Below, one piece after another: positions 1 to 12,143 of a stretch of 64,000 nucleotides of DNA (position 1 is the first letter of the stretch; every line of letters begins with the position of its first letter). The notes under the pieces were generated by a model, which did not search any database, was not told the origin of the DNA, and saw only the letters and a list, made by a program, of their open reading frames with translations. Source of the stretch: Talinum fruticosum (lineage: Eukaryota > Streptophyta > Magnoliopsida > Caryophyllales > Talinaceae); assembly GCA_021018815.1 (NCBI GenBank), contig JAITYX010000089.1, forward strand, positions 186,001-250,000. Direction: 5' to 3'. Position numbers and translations under genes: made by a program.

Positions 1-293
1 TCTTGGGGATCGATGATCGGAAATGTGTGTTTGCCCAAAACTTGGTATGCAAAGTACGTCTCTTGCATGTGTATTTTAATGGGTTTTATTGAGCTAATAT
101 GTTACTTAAAATGCTGAAATGAACCTTGTAGAGACATCCCACAAGGACAAGATAGGTAGAAGATAAGAAAATAGAGTTTGGGAGCCACTGCCACCCACCA
201 CGGGTACCCCTACAGGCTGTGGGGTAGGCCGTGGTGGCCAACAGCGATTTATTTAACCCAAAACACCCACCATGGATGCCCCCACAGGCTGTG

Positions 294-787
294 TGTCACG
301 GAACGCTCTAGAAGAACCCGGAATCTTCTAGAGTTCTCTCCTTGATTCCGGAAGAGCCCGGAATCTTCTAGAGTTCTCTCCTTGGTTCCGGAAGAGCCCG
401 GAACCTACTAGAATTCTCTCCTTGGTTCCACCAAGGACTCCCAAGTTCCAGAATATTCTACACTAATGTAGAGATGTAGATACTTGTATAGAGGATTCTA
501 GATGTGCAATCCTAGCCGTTGGATCAATTAGATCTCCACCGTCCATTGAGGAGGTGGCCATGTATAAATACCCCCATGGGGTCCTCATTTGTAATCATCC
601 AAGAGTTCAATACACAAAGCATTCTCCCAAACTCTCTCTCTCTAAGTGTCTTTGCTTACTAAGCTTTCTCTCTCTAGCTTAGGTTAAGCATCGTTAAGGC
701 TTACTAGCAAGCTTATAAAAGGGTCTCGGGTATAGTTTGTTAGCGCCGCACGGGTACTAAGTTCGAGTGAATTATCGTCCCGTGACA
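294..787. mobile_element. Solo LTR (494 bp), inserted in dispersed repeat
   Basis: The element begins TGTCACGG and ends CCGTGACA, a perfect 8-bp terminal inverted repeat with the TG...CA ends of LTRs. It is flanked by TGTG at 290-293 and 788-791, so the target duplication is 4 bp, or 5 bp with one change. Removing it joins 'caggctgtg' to 'gcgtaggcc', the sequence seen in the neighbouring 72-bp repeat units. A TATA-like tgtataaata lies at about 560, followed by CT-rich sequence, consistent with an LTR promoter. Near 320-435 there are three imperfect copies of a unit of about 46 bp containing 'ggaatcttctagag'. No internal region or second LTR is present. Confidence 0.8.
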
Positions 788-1022
788 TGTGGCGTAGGCC
801 GAGGTGGCCAGCAGCGATTTATTTAACCCAAAACACCCACCATGGCTGCCCCCACAGGCTGTGGCGTAGGCCGAGGTGACCAACAGTGATTTATTTAACC
901 CAAAACACCCACCATGGATACCCCCACAGGCTGTGGGATAGGCCGTGGTGGCCAGCAGCGCTGTATTTAGCCCAAAATAACCACCGCGGGTGCTCCCACT
1001 GGGTGTGGGATAGCCCGTGGTG
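788..1022. repeat. Tandem array of ~72-bp units inside dispersed repeat
   Basis: Three consecutive units start near 791, 862 and 933. Each has 'ggccgaggtgg' or 'ggccgtggtgg', then 'atttatttaaccc', then 'cacccaccatgg', then 'cccacaggctgtg'. A further unit at 220-293 is cut off from these by the solo LTR at 294-787. The units hold an inverted pair (CCACC...GGTGG) that could form a hairpin. The other dispersed-repeat copies carry only one or two such units. Confidence 0.75.
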
Positions 1023-1359
1023 GCTCCCAGAAGTTCCCACTGACCGTGGGAAGGCCCTTGGTGACCTTTAGAGCCAACCATAGATCTCCACGGGCTGTGG
1101 GAAGGTCTGTGGAGACCTCCAAAGCAATTTTGGACCCTCACAACCTGTGGGCTTGTCCCGTGATACTTGTAAACCTTGTATGTTGTGTCGAGAATCGAGT
1201 CTAAGACTTGAAGTATGGCTTTGGGCCTCATGAAACAATTTACCAAATACATATGTGAAGAAATGATAGAGATAACAACCATAACGTTAAATGGAAAGTT
1301 GATTTCTTGGGTTTGAGCACTTTGCCGGTACGAAATCTAGGAAGGTGACATGAGGTGAT

Positions 1360-2661
1360 TGTTGTTTGTACTATAAAGAGTACGGTTGTCGGTCTCGGGA
1401 GTTAGGTCTCTTATAGGTCTAAGGTCAATGTCCTTTTAAACTAAGTAACGGAACAGTTCACTTGGTTGTTAATGTAAGCACTTAAAGAACGAAATAGAAT
1501 CAGATAAAGAAAACCTTAGGCAGGGATTTACCAAGTTAACATGCCAACAATCTTAATTACATGCTTCTACACTATTCACAACTGCGATGAACTAGGGAAT
1601 CGATGCAGTTCAAACCGCCTAAGCCTTCTCTCGAAGGTCATTAAGCTAACTCAATTGAATTAATTGTTGTTCTCACACAATCAAAACCAAAGAATTACAT
1701 GATTATCGACTCTTCCCTTAATAACAAACTAAATTATTCTCATATCTAAGTTGTAATCATCCAACATGTTGAAGTAGAATTAAGCCTCTTCTCTCGAAGT
1801 CTACTCAATTCCCAAAAACAATAAAGGCAGGATTCTCTCGAACCTCACACCAATTCACAAGTATCAACAAGCCGGAAATTCATCAAATAATTGCAAATTA
1901 GCATCAAAGCATAAATTACGATTAAACTAGCATATTAGTGGCAAAATCCCCAACCTAAGTTGGAAATTTAGCCACACAAATTCATGACATGTGACAGCAA
2001 ATTGAGAGAATAACACCAAAAAGAATGCAAGATAAAAGTAGAGAAAAGAATGATAATACCGTAAACTTGAATTAAATTGCGATTAGATGAAAATAACTCC
2101 AAGCTTTGATCTCTTAACAATGGAAATAAGTGCTTACAAGTAGAGAGAAACTAGCCTAGAAAATGCAGCATAAAAAGTCTCTTCGAAAATTAACAGTTTC
2201 TGGAATAAAATGTGCAGAAAAGCGAAAACTGCCGATTGGCACTGGCAGTGCTGAAACCGTGCTTAACCCGTGCAAGCTCACGACTTCTTCAATTAAATCC
2301 CGAATTCTTAGCATGGCCTGTGCTGACTTTGGCATTGCCTGTGCTGACCTCTTCTGCTTCAGCACAGCCTGTGCTAGGTCTTCTTTTCCTTCTTTTCTTT
2401 AGCACAGCCTGTGCTGACGTGGCTTGAACTCTTTCTTCGCTCTCCGACCTTCTATGGCCTCCCGCTCTTTTCCTTAGCACTTTGAAAGATGTATTCTTCA
2501 TCATAAAAGGCGGGATTACCTCAAAACATAGAAATTCGCACACTTTAATCATAAATGAAGAAAGTAAGCGAAATCAAATAAGAATTTAGGTGAGAAGGCC
2601 TTTGAAGTGTTGAAATTAGCCAATAAGAGAATGGAAAAGCACGTAAAATTCCGGTTTATCA
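1360..2661 (-). mobile_element. Solo LTR (1302 bp), second insertion in dispersed repeat copy 1
   Basis: The element starts TGTTGTTTG and ends GGTTTATCA, with exact 5-bp direct repeats GTGAT at 1355-1359 and 2662-2666. Cutting it out restores the 'gaggtgat-attccggtc' path seen in the other copies. I take the minus strand as sense because that strand begins TGATAAACC, a common start for Gypsy (Tat/Athila-like) LTRs; this lineage call is inference. Its interior (2313-2420) has several 'agcacagcctgtgctgac'-type palindromic units. The small open frames here (for example at 2163-2402 on the plus strand) are translations of that array. No internal coding region is present. Confidence 0.8.
2313..2420. 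repeat. Palindromic GTGCTGAC repeat array in solo LTR
   Basis: Four units are spaced roughly 30-45 bp apart: 'agcatggcctgtgctgac', 'ggcattgcctgtgctgac', 'agcacagcctgtgctagg' and 'agcacagcctgtgctgac'. The perfect units are near-palindromes (AGCACAG/CTGTGCT). The same kind of hairpin array, with different words, occurs in the solo LTR at 22609-24068. Confidence 0.65.
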
Positions 2662-2870
2662 GTGATATTCCGGTCTACGGGTAGCGGCTTTCACTCCTAG
2701 ATCATGAGTCCTTCCGGGTAGTAAACTTGGGTATACGCGTGAGTGGTTCCGAGTCCCAGTACCGTGGTACGTTGGGTCGGCTCACAGGCGTCAAAATACG
2801 AAATCTAGGAAGGTGACTTATTCCGGCCTGAGGGCAGCGGCTTTCACTCCTAGATTACGAGTCCTCCCGG

Positions 2871-4445
2871 ATAGGAAACTATTGGAAGCTGTGTGGGCTC
2901 AAGACTCATCGTAACTTGTCTATCGAAAAAGAAAGGGGTTTCTAGCTCAACTTCCAATAGTTTAGCAAACAAGTTATGTTTGCCAAATTGTTCCCTAGAT
3001 CAGCCTTAAGGATCCTCGAAGAGGGTCCTGGCGATGTGACGTCTCTACCCGGGGTCGGGCCATTACATTTAGACTTTTCCATGTGTGGTGCTTACGTTTG
3101 CAGTCAATACTTTATCGCATATTGGAATATAAACACTGATTCCTTCCTCCCGACTCTTCGAGTATCCTAAGAGGCTAACAAGGATTCAGCTGGCAGATCT
3201 TTGATGGCATTTATGGAGATGAAGTTTTGATTGGCACCCTGATAAGTTTATCAGTTTTGAGGTAAGGGATTGACATGGAGTGGCATGAAATAAGTTAAAG
3301 GAAAAAGGGAAAAATTCGTTTATCATGTTTTAGGTATTAATTGGTTTTTATTTTTCCCTTACCAACTCCCCAATTACAGATAGATATCAGTACAGTTTTG
3401 AGACATTTCTTGAGTTTGGGAATTATCATATACAGAAGGAAAGGTAATGTTTTGTACCAACCTGATCATGTTTAGTTACTTTAGTATTTGCAACAAGACA
3501 CAATATATTTCAACATAATACCCCCAATATTCATGTTCTTTTCACCCTCTATTCGAGTAGCAAATGAAGGTTACTTAATAAATGGAATTCATATGAACTG
3601 CATTTGATTACGAAAATAAAGGGTGAAAACAAAATTACTACAGAATGGGGTCATTGAATTTTATTATCATGCTTTCAGGGATGTCCAGATAAGAGATTGC
3701 AAGTGTACTGGTTCACAAACAACACGTTGTCTACTTCCCTTTTAGCTCAGAGTATTGGATTATAATTTAGGCTACTTGTTTCATTTTTTTCATTATCCCA
3801 TTTTTAAAAGAAAAATTATTTGATGAAGGTTATGCACAACTCAATAGTAGAGTTCTTATGTATTGATGCCATTATAATTTACGCTTTTTCTATAATTAAG
3901 GGAGAAGAGTTAACCCAACTCTCCTTTTATATATTAATAGATATACCAATATCATGTCAATGCTTTGATAAATTAATGTAGAAGTCCAAACTTGAGTACA
4001 GTTACAAGATTGTTTTACTTTTACTCTTACATACTATGATGATACTGTTTTGCTGCATCAAGTCCTTTCATGTATAATCTGCTAAGGGCACCTTACCTAA
4101 CAATAACGGATCTAGAAATTTTAGATGAGGGCACCTTAGGTCCTTAGTGATGGTCGAATGGACAAGCATGGCTCGAAACATGTTTATCCAAATCAACTTT
4201 ATGTAAATATTACGATGTACAAGTGTATCAATTGGGTGCAGGATACAAGGTTCCAGAAATATAGTAGATGCTATACCACTCCCAAAGGATGTGCTCCCAT
4301 AGAACTGTTGCAGTTTGTGGTCTTACATGAACAATTTAAAGGAGGATGTACACCCGGGGGTATGGTATAGGTCCAAGGCATAGAAAATAGATCGTTTTCA
4401 AAAATACTAATGAGACGGAGGACTACAAATAATGAAAGACAATCA
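2871..4445. other. Spacer before NLR body A; 3190-4440 is a duplicated block
   Basis: No gene is supported. From about 3190 to 4440 the sequence matches 14870-16075 over about 1.2 kb in the same orientation. Shared landmarks include 'tttgatggcatttatgg', 'acagatagatatcagtaca' and 'gatgcaggcacctt'-like words, ending with 'gagacggagg.ctacaaat' at 4410 and 16040. In the other copy this block lies downstream of NLR body B; here it lies upstream of body A. The stretch 2871-3190 is unrecognised. Small open frames at 2976-3170 and 4158-4370 have no recognisable domain. Confidence 0.6.
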
Positions 4446-6885
4446 ATGTGCAAGTGTTCCGCTTGCCATAAGAGTGGTAGGAACTACTCTATATGGTCAG
4501 GACAAAAGAAGTGGCTATCATTTCAGAAGTTTGGGTTAAGAAAAATTATGCAAGGCCAAAATGGTATTGAGCCCATATTGAAGCTTAGTTACCTTAATCT
4601 TGAACCACAATTAAAGATATGCTTCAGTTATTGTGCACTATTCCCAAAGGATTTTATCATAAAGAGGGAGTTGCTGATCAACCTTTGGATTGCACAAGGT
4701 TTTGTGGTTCCCTTTCATAATGGTCAAAGCATTGAAGATGTCAGTGATGAATATTTTTCGATATTGTTAAGGAGATGCTTTTTCAAGATGTATGCAAAGA
4801 CGAAAATGATAAAATAATCTCGTTTAAGATGCACGATCTCATGCACGATCTAGCGCAAGAAGTAGCAGGAAAGGAGATCCCTGAATCCAATTGCACCCGA
4901 GTAACTTAAATTCTACAATAAGACATCTCATTCATCAGGGCTTCGATCAAGGTACAAAAAGCCTTTTCATTGGTACTAAGATTCGTACGTATCTTAGAGT
5001 TGGCTATAGTCAACCTGAGTCACCTAAGGCATTTGGTACATTATTAGCTAATTGGATATCTCTAAGGGCGTTGGATTTGAGTTATTCAGCGATGACAAAC
5101 TTGCCGACTACATTGGGTAAGTTATTACATTTACGTTATCTCGATCTATCCAATAACCATGCACTAGAGTTGCTTCTTGAATCAATTGGAGAACTGCATA
5201 ATTTGCAAATCTTACATTTAAGTAATTGTTGGAGGCTCAAAGAATTGTCAATTACATTGGGTAAGTTACTACATCTACGTTATCTTGATCTATCTGGTAA
5301 TGATGCACTAGAGTTGCTTCCTGATTCAATTGGAAAACTACATAATTTGCAAACCTTACTTTTATTTGAGTGCATGAATCTCAAAGAATTGCCAAAAGAC
5401 TTGGGAAAATTGACAAGTTTAAGGGTGTTGGATATGACAAAATTTCAGTCCCTGACTCATATTCCAAGAGGTGTAGGAAAGTTGAGTTCTCTTTGGAAAT
5501 TGCCTTTTTTATAGTGGGTGCTAAAACTTCCAGCATGGAGGAGCTACAATTAGCTGATAAGCTAGAGGAGATAAAAGCCCTTCATAACCTAAAAGCCAAT
5601 CTGCATATCAAGATGTATATCCCTACCAATGCTAAGTATGGCATGGAAAGTGGTAGAAAAGAGAGTGTTTGAGTCAACATTTGACCGAGATTGCTATTAC
5701 ATTTCTAAAGAGGGAATTTGAGGATGTCGAAACAAGGGTTTATGACATTGAAGAAGCATTGTTAGAAGACCTCCAACCCCATCCTAATCTGAGAGAATTG
5801 GAGTTGGGATGGTATTGTGGAGAGAGAATGCCGACTTGGGCAAGAAAAGAGAACCTCACAAACCTTGTCAATATCAAGCTTGATTTCTGTTTTAAGTTGC
5901 AGCACCTGTCAGGGCTTGGGAAACTGAGTAAACTAAAAACCTTGGAACTTTGTAGTTTGTATGAATTGGAATACATAGAGAATACACCAATGAGTCGGAG
6001 CGACACTGGTGTAAGAGCACTGGAATCTGAAGAATTATTCTTTCCCTCCCTTCAGCAGCTCCAATTATCATATCTACCAAAGTTGAAAGGATGGTGGAGA
6101 GATGATAACAACACCTTTTGCCCTCATTCCCCTGTCTTTCTAAATTGGAAATAAACTATTGCCCTAACTTGGCCTCTATGCCTCTTTGCCCCAGCGTAGA
6201 AGAACTGACTCTAGAGAATTACAATGTAAATCCGCGAATAATGGAAAGCATTGAGTCTGGGAATTCCAAATTAAGGAGTGTTACGACTAACAAAGTAGGG
6301 CATCTCAAATTGGTGCTGCCGATGGAGGCTTTTCAGTGTCTCAAGGCCATGGAAATAAGAGAGGAAAGAACATGGGATGATCGGATGGAGAGTTTATTGG
6401 AAGCTGAGGACGTTTTCCGTACCTGCTTGGCGTCCTTGGTAGAGCTTCGAATTGAGTCCTGCTGGGAATTGAAAAGTGTGAGTGGAGGGTTGGAGCATCT
6501 CACTGCCTTGGAGAGCTTAGAATTAAGCTACTTGGACAAACTGAGTCTAAGCAAAGAAGGAGAGGGAGAAGAGGAAGATGGGATGCCATGGCGTTGCCTT
6601 TATCACTCCCTCTGTTTCTTGACATTAGGTCATCTGCCAAAGATGGTGAAATTGCCAGATGGGATGCGCTACCTCACTGCCCTCCAATCCCTGATAATTG
6701 ACTCTTGTGAACTGAAATCAGTGCCAGAATGGGTGCCGGAACTCACCTCCCTCAAAAAACTTCATATTTATTTGTGTCCAGCCGACCTCAAGGAACGATG
6801 CCACAAACCCACCGGGGAAGATTGGCCAAAAATTCAACACATCCCTGACTTTGATATTTCCACATTTGACGATGAGACAAGGTAA
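4446..6885 (+). pseudogene. CNL disease-resistance pseudogene A (from GLPL motif to natural C-terminus)
   Basis: This is the remnant of a coiled-coil NBS-LRR immune receptor, a family that senses pathogen effectors in the cytoplasm. The sequence begins abruptly inside the NB-ARC domain at the GLPL motif (CASVPLAIRVVG, 4447). It continues through RNBS-D (CFSYCALFPKD, ~4620) and MHD (4829-4837) into LRRs and a complete family C-terminus ending at the TAA at 6883-6885. The Rx_N coiled coil, P-loop, RNBS-A and kinase-2 are absent. Frameshifts relative to paralogs fall near 4505, 4785, 4895, 5505-5510 (T6 run), 5670-5672 and 6115. A near-identical 144-bp LRR pair starts at 5101 and 5245. The 5' junction lies in the block duplicated at 16075. 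An NLR with no P-loop and six shifts cannot make a working receptor. Confidence 0.9.
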
Positions 6886-7852
6886 TTCGTTTTACCCCAT
6901 TATCTTTGTCCATCTACGGTCTACCGTTGTCTACCGTATTATACGCTATCTTAATTATCTTTCTTCCTGCAATTACCTGATTCTCGTTGTAATTTTTTTC
7001 TTTTTCTTTTTTTGGTTCAAGGACCAACGACCTTTTTCATTGTCCAGCAAAGTAGTTTTTGCTCTTCAACCTGATCCTCGTTGTAATATTTTCATTCCTT
7101 TTGTTGTTTCCAACAGACCTATGAGATACGGACCTTGGCGCCTAAACGGCAGCTTGACAACAATGCCTTCAAACTCAGCATGGAAATTGGGGCTTATACG
7201 GCACTGTGATTCAAAGAATGTGCCTACTCGTGGCATTTTATAAATGAGTGGAGCCAAGTGAGGTTTTCCTACTAGGGATAAACATCATCTGGGCAAAATA
7301 TTAAAGTGGAAGCCACTGTTATATCTATTTTGCTGCTTTCATTGTTTGTTCATACTTTTCTAGCCCTGCATTGTGTATTTTGATTTTAGTACATTCATCT
7401 TTTTCTTATTTTCTGTTGGGCGAATTTTTTTATGATTGGACAGTAATTCGCTTTACAAAGATGGAATCAGCCTGGTTGGAATTTACTGCTTCATAATTAG
7501 TTGATTTACGACCTCTTGAATTTGCAATACTCTTATGATCTCAAGGCTTTGGCACCAATTCAACACACGCCAAGAATATATAGAATTAGTGTACCAAATG
7601 TGGGATTGTACAAAGAGTTTCCAGCTTAAAGGTCATTTATGTAAAGGGGCTTGTTTGAGGATGAACTTATTCATGAACTTTAACTATTATATTGGCCTTT
7701 CGGTTGAACTGGCCCTTGAACAACGACAAAGTTTATATCATTTGATGGACATACAATGTCTTTATCTAGAGATAGTTTAGTTGGACTTTATACAGCCCAA
7801 GGGAAAGCGATTGATGGCCGAGACCCCAAATCAGCTTGTTGGTTACCTCACT
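6886..7852. other. Spacer after NLR A, possible 3' UTR
   Basis: The sequence directly after the stop codon of body A is T-rich, with no recognisable gene. The stop lies in 'acaag/gtaattcg', which looks like a splice donor. A comparable 'ctaag/gtaacac' follows the C-terminal relic at 31256-32552, so the family may have had an intron in the 3' UTR. Open frames at 6851-7243 and 7535-7780 have no known domain and are probably chance. Confidence 0.4.
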
Positions 7853-8660
7853 ATCTCTTTTGTTTTAATGTTAACATAATTTCTTCAGGAATATCATTCT
7901 TCAACTAATGTATTTTTTAAAATTTTCAAAACAGTTAAGATCTTGTTCGAATTAATTTTATGCTCGGTTAGGGTGAAGTCATACATAGGTTGATTTATTA
8001 TTATTGATTTGCCTAATGAATTTGTAAAAAAAAAAAAAAATGCAATCAAAACGAGCTAGGTTGTCACCTCGGTGTGACATTGAGAGAGCTCTTTTTTTTT
8101 TAAAAAAAAAAGCAAATTTAAAGTTCTTTTATTAAAGACTGAGGTTATAGGTATCTTAGATCTCGATTTTTCTCCTTCTCCTTTGTATTGTGCAAGCCTT
8201 CTAAGTATTTTTTTTTAACAAGGATAAATGTGGGTCACCCAACTGGGCTTCTATGTCGAGGATAACCGCAATTGAGATTGAAGGTTCGAGGAGGATAGCG
8301 ATACCAACCCTAAGTTTATAGCCTAAGTTCATAACTTACCCTGACTCTGTTGCACGACTTGTAAGGAAATTGTCTCCCAAAGTTCGAACTTTTGAGGAGA
8401 AGGTGGAAATGTCGATTGCTTGCCACTAGACCAACAATTCTTGGTGCCCTTTGTAAGCGCATATAATTAAAGGATAGTGTTAAATGTTATATAATCGGGC
8501 CTTGTTCTGATGAACAATGCTTACAAGCTATGATGTTTTATCACATAACCAATAAATAGCAGGGAAATAACTCACAACCTTATCTACATGCTCAAGACAA
8601 TTTGTTTTTAATCTATGTAAGACAACATCCACTACCATATTATTCACATAAATATACCCA
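7853..8660. repeat. Diverged direct repeat, copy 1 (pair with 10326-10880)
   Basis: The two blocks share ordered words: 'ttttgttttaatgttaaca', 'atttcttca.gaatatcat', 'gatcttgttc.a.ttaat', 'tgcaatcaaaacgagctagg', 'taattaaaggatag.gtta' and 'cacataaccaataa'. This copy is longer because it carries a candidate SINE (8208-8458) and poly-A/T tracts. The pair reflects an older duplication of the NLR spacer. Confidence 0.6.
8208..8458 (-). mobile_element. Candidate tRNA-derived SINE
   Basis: Read on the minus strand, this stretch begins 'caccaagaattgttggtctagtgg' (split here: caccaagaattg / ttggtctagtgg), which resembles a pol III A box. About 40 bp later comes 'agttcgaactt', which resembles a B box. 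It ends in 'ccttgttaaaaaaaaa', an A-tail. The length of about 250 bp fits a plant SINE. The matching place in the related block (10637-10672) keeps the head and the T-run but lacks the middle, so it is either internally deleted or never had it. I found no clear target duplication. Confidence 0.45.
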
Positions 8661-10325
8661 CACAATTTTGTTGGACATTATGATGGCCAACATGGATTAC
8701 ACTAAATTCAAATTTGGTTAAAGTTTGATATGATGCAGAAACATCAGCACTTGTTTCTCTTAAGGCAAAAATCGAGTAAATTTCAACGAACTTGACTCGT
8801 TGCTTTCCACTTGCAAAATATATTTTAGAAGACCTGACTTTATAAGTCTTCTCCTCACACTTTTGGAAAAGCTTCCTGCATGTGTTTTGCCTATTTCAAA
8901 ATATTATGGCCCAGCAGTCATTATTTTCTTGCTTTTCTAGTGTTTGTCTCTCCTTCAATTTCTTCACCATTTTCGCTGGAATTTCTGAAATTATTCTTTG
9001 ATTACTGGATGTCATACTTGCAATTCCGCACACCCAAAAAAGTTAAAAATAAAAAATGGGTAGTAGAAGTAGCTTTCTAAGCCCTCATTGTAGTGTTTGC
9101 TCAGACTTTTCTGCCCTGAATTATTGCAAGACAGCTTCTTTTGCTCTTTCGTAAAATGGACGAGTTACTGCTTGATAGTAATTTCTCCATCAGCCACCTT
9201 AAATACTTCTGATTTCCTTTTCATCTCAAAGCTTTCGAGCCCATTACACAACGTTCAAATTGTATTGGCCAAACAATGTAACCAATAGATAACTCTTGTT
9301 GATATCAATCATACTCAGATTTTCTTTTGCAGTAAGACAAACAGAGGCAATTTCAAACTGACAAGAATACAGTTGGCTCGGAAATAAGCAAATAACATAA
9401 CACTGCTATAAAAAGACTCGAGAAGATCCATTAACAAGGGGATAGAATTTGCAACTTCTTTTGTAGTAAGACAAACAGAGGCACTCCTATTTATAGGTGT
9501 TTATTTGCAACTTTTATTTTTATACATTAGGTTTCATTTTTTTTTTTTGTCTTTTTAGAGAAATTAATCAATGATCGAAAAAAGGGGATAGAATTTTAGT
9601 CTTCTGCTCAGTAGAACAGGAAAACAATCATTTTGGAATATAAGTAAAACAATTTATCAACACTATAAACAGTGAAAACAATAACATAGATCTACATACA
9701 ACTACGAGGAACAAGGTTAATGTCCTTGGTTGTTTCCTGGAAATTATAAGACAAACCATAAAAAATGCAAAAGACCGTGTTAGAATATAAATTTATTTAT
9801 GAGCCTTCAATCATACGTTCAATCCTATTTCGGAGCTTTCAATCATTAACTTAAGATTATTATTGAGTTGGTTATTAAATATGATATCAGAGCTTTCAAT
9901 CGTAAAAGCTTTTTTATTTTACAACCTAAAACCTCCTATTTTCTGTTTGCCCCTTCCATTCATTTACACATGATCTAGGGTTACAAGTCCCAAATCCATA
10001 GTATAATTACTGATATGTGAGCAACCAAATGAAAGTTAAATGGAAGCAATATTCAAGAGAAATAGTGAAACAGTGAAATTCAAACGCCACACAAGTGATG
10101 ACATCCAATGTATATAGAACGTACATTGGTCATCCACCACTTTCCTAAGTCCTAAGTATTATCACATTTTTGTGTGGGTGCTCCCTTTGTATTGCCTCCT
10201 ACATCCCAAAACACAAACGAAATTTGCCCGAAAATGAATTGCACTTTCCACTTAGATTGCATGCATTTTATAAAGTTGATTCACCTCTATATTAAATCCA
10301 AATCTTGATCTTCTTTGCTCGAATT
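8661..10325. other. AT-rich spacer, no gene seen
   Basis: Intergenic sequence with short open frames (8880-9080, 9097-9288) that match no domain I know. Some words recur in other NLR spacers: 'gtaagacaaacagaggca' occurs twice (about 9333 and 9469), and 'agatccattaacaaggggat'-like text resembles 18205. I see no transposon ends. Confidence 0.4.
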
Positions 10326-10880
10326 CTCTTTTGTTTTAATGTTAACATAATTTCTTCAAGAATATCATTGTACAACTAATTTATTTTTAAAAATTTTCAA
10401 GAGTTTAGATCTTGTTCAAGTTAATTTTATGCTCGCTTAGGGATTTATAACTTTGATTTGCCAAATGAACTTGTACAAAAAAATGCAATCAAAACGAGCT
10501 AGGTCTATTACCACGGTGCGACATTCATGGAGCTCAAGCAAATTCATAATTCTAGAAGACTGAGATCGTGGATATGTTAGGTCTCGGGTTCGATTCTCAA
10601 TCTTTCTCAATTGTATTGTGATGCCCTTCTAATCTTTTTTTTGCCACCAAGCCAGCAATTGTTTGGTGCTCTTTGTAAGCACATCTAATTAAAGGATAGA
10701 GTTAAATATTGTACAATCGGGTCTTATTCCGATGAGCAATGCTTACACATCTATGATGTTTCCTCACATAACCAATAAGTAAGAGGAGAATAACTCACGA
10801 GTCACAACCTTATTCACATGCTTTTATCTTCGTAAGATAACATCCACTATCATATTACTCACAGAAATACTATCAACACA
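10326..10880. repeat. Diverged direct repeat, copy 2 (pair with 7853-8660)
   Basis: Second member of the spacer duplication. The order of shared words is the same as at 7853-8660, with many substitutions and several indels. It includes a B-box-like 'gggttcgattc' near 10595 on the plus strand, suggesting a further degraded tRNA-like fragment. Confidence 0.55.
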
Positions 10881-12143
10881 ATTTTTCTGAAACTACAGCT
10901 CTGTTTCCCTGAACCTGCATTGCATCCTTTCCTATCCGTTGCTTGTTTCAGAAACAAGCAATATGGACATGGTTTGCTTCTTAATTTGCTTTTTTATTTT
11001 AAAAGAAATTAAGGGTACAAATGTAATTTTTATAATTCGGGTGACTCACTTAGTACTCTTAAGATTAAAAAATAAACTTATTATATTTCAAGGTACCTAA
11101 GATTAATTCACATATCTAAGAATTTAAAAAATACCTTTCAAAAAAAAAAAGAATTTAAAAACTAAACTAAATTAAATTAGTAAGAGAATCAAGAGTCAAT
11201 GTTGAAATACTATAAACAAAGAGCCAATTCTCACCTCTTTTCAGATGAATATGTGGGAAATTTTTCTGAAACTACAGTTCTGCTTCCCTGAACCTGCATA
11301 TTGCATAAACATGTGGTTTTCTTCGAAAAGTTTCTGAAACTACAGTTCTGCTTCTTTCTACTTAGCCAATCTAGCTCTGAATTTAAGGAATTTTGTAGGA
11401 TTGATTTTATCCAAAATAAATAGAATATTGTGTGACAAATTTTTGCGCTCCCCCTTTTGGATATGAATGACCCGCAAAGGAATGGGGGAAGCAAATCTGA
11501 ATCCAAAGTATCCAAGACATTAGTCTTAACTAAAATTTCTACTATTTGTAAATACGGTTTGATTAAATTTTACTTGAATTTTTCTGATGAAAATACCCCA
11601 ACTTCTATGCTCAATATGTGAGAATCCCTCATTTTCAATGCTACCCCGCCCGCCCTTAAAAAAAAAAAAAAGAATAATCAAGAGTGTAAGTCAGTGCAAA
11701 AAAGAAAAATGAATAATTACTAAATTTAATCAGAGTAATAAGGAAAAAGCTGTTCAATATGTTTTAGGCATATAAGTTCGTAAAGCTACTTGTTCTGCTA
11801 ATAAAGTTTTTAGGATAAACATCCTACTGCAGTACCTGAATTAGGCAAGTTACTTTGATAATTAACAAGTTTGTGATTCTGATTTCAAATGGTTCAATGT
11901 GCGCATATTAGGATATGATGTATTTCCTTTCATTGAATTAATGGAATTTGTAGGAACTGTATTTCATTAGGGGTCGAATTTTACTCTTATGCTCAGTAGA
12001 AAAGAAAAGGACTGCCTTCAATTAGGAACAATTTGATTTGGAGTTTATTGATCAAAATTCAAGACCATGCCAAATGAAGTTGTTTGCATTTGAACATTCT
12101 TATTCGTTTGGTCATCCATCACTTTCCTGAAGGTCCCTACACC
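10881..12143. other. Spacer upstream of Rx_N fragment B
   Basis: No gene is supported. Two regions recur elsewhere in the cluster. 'tttctgaaactacag.tctg' text at 10890 and 11265 resembles 34315. A promoter-like block at 12018-12140 (with 'tttggagtttattgatca' and 'aagaccatgccaaatga') is repeated at 18296, 24600 and 34671. The minus open frame 11231-11515 is not recognisable. Confidence 0.45.

Larger units (their letters stand above)
170..2870. repeat. Unclassified dispersed repeat, copy 1 (interrupted by two solo LTRs)
   Basis: This is the first of five related copies in the window (others begin near 12261, 18801, 24819 and 34895). The left half is rich in paired CCACCACGG and CCGTGGTGG words. 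The right half has two related segments, each with a 'taggaaggtgac' word followed by a 'ctttcactcctagat' word and a 'gagtcct' word, near 1335, 2690, 2805 and 2850. Insertions at 294-787 and 1360-2661 split the copy; removing them restores continuity with the other copies. The similarity fades near 2870. I see no protein domain, and the long minus-strand open frame at 740-1282 is only the repeat translated. It could be an LTR fragment or a non-autonomous element. Confidence 0.6.

Noticed and set aside
740..1282. 180-codon minus-strand open frame with repeated glycine/histidine-rich units
   Set aside because: It is the 72-bp repeat array translated; similar frames arise in every repeat copy and it spans a tandem array without a domain.
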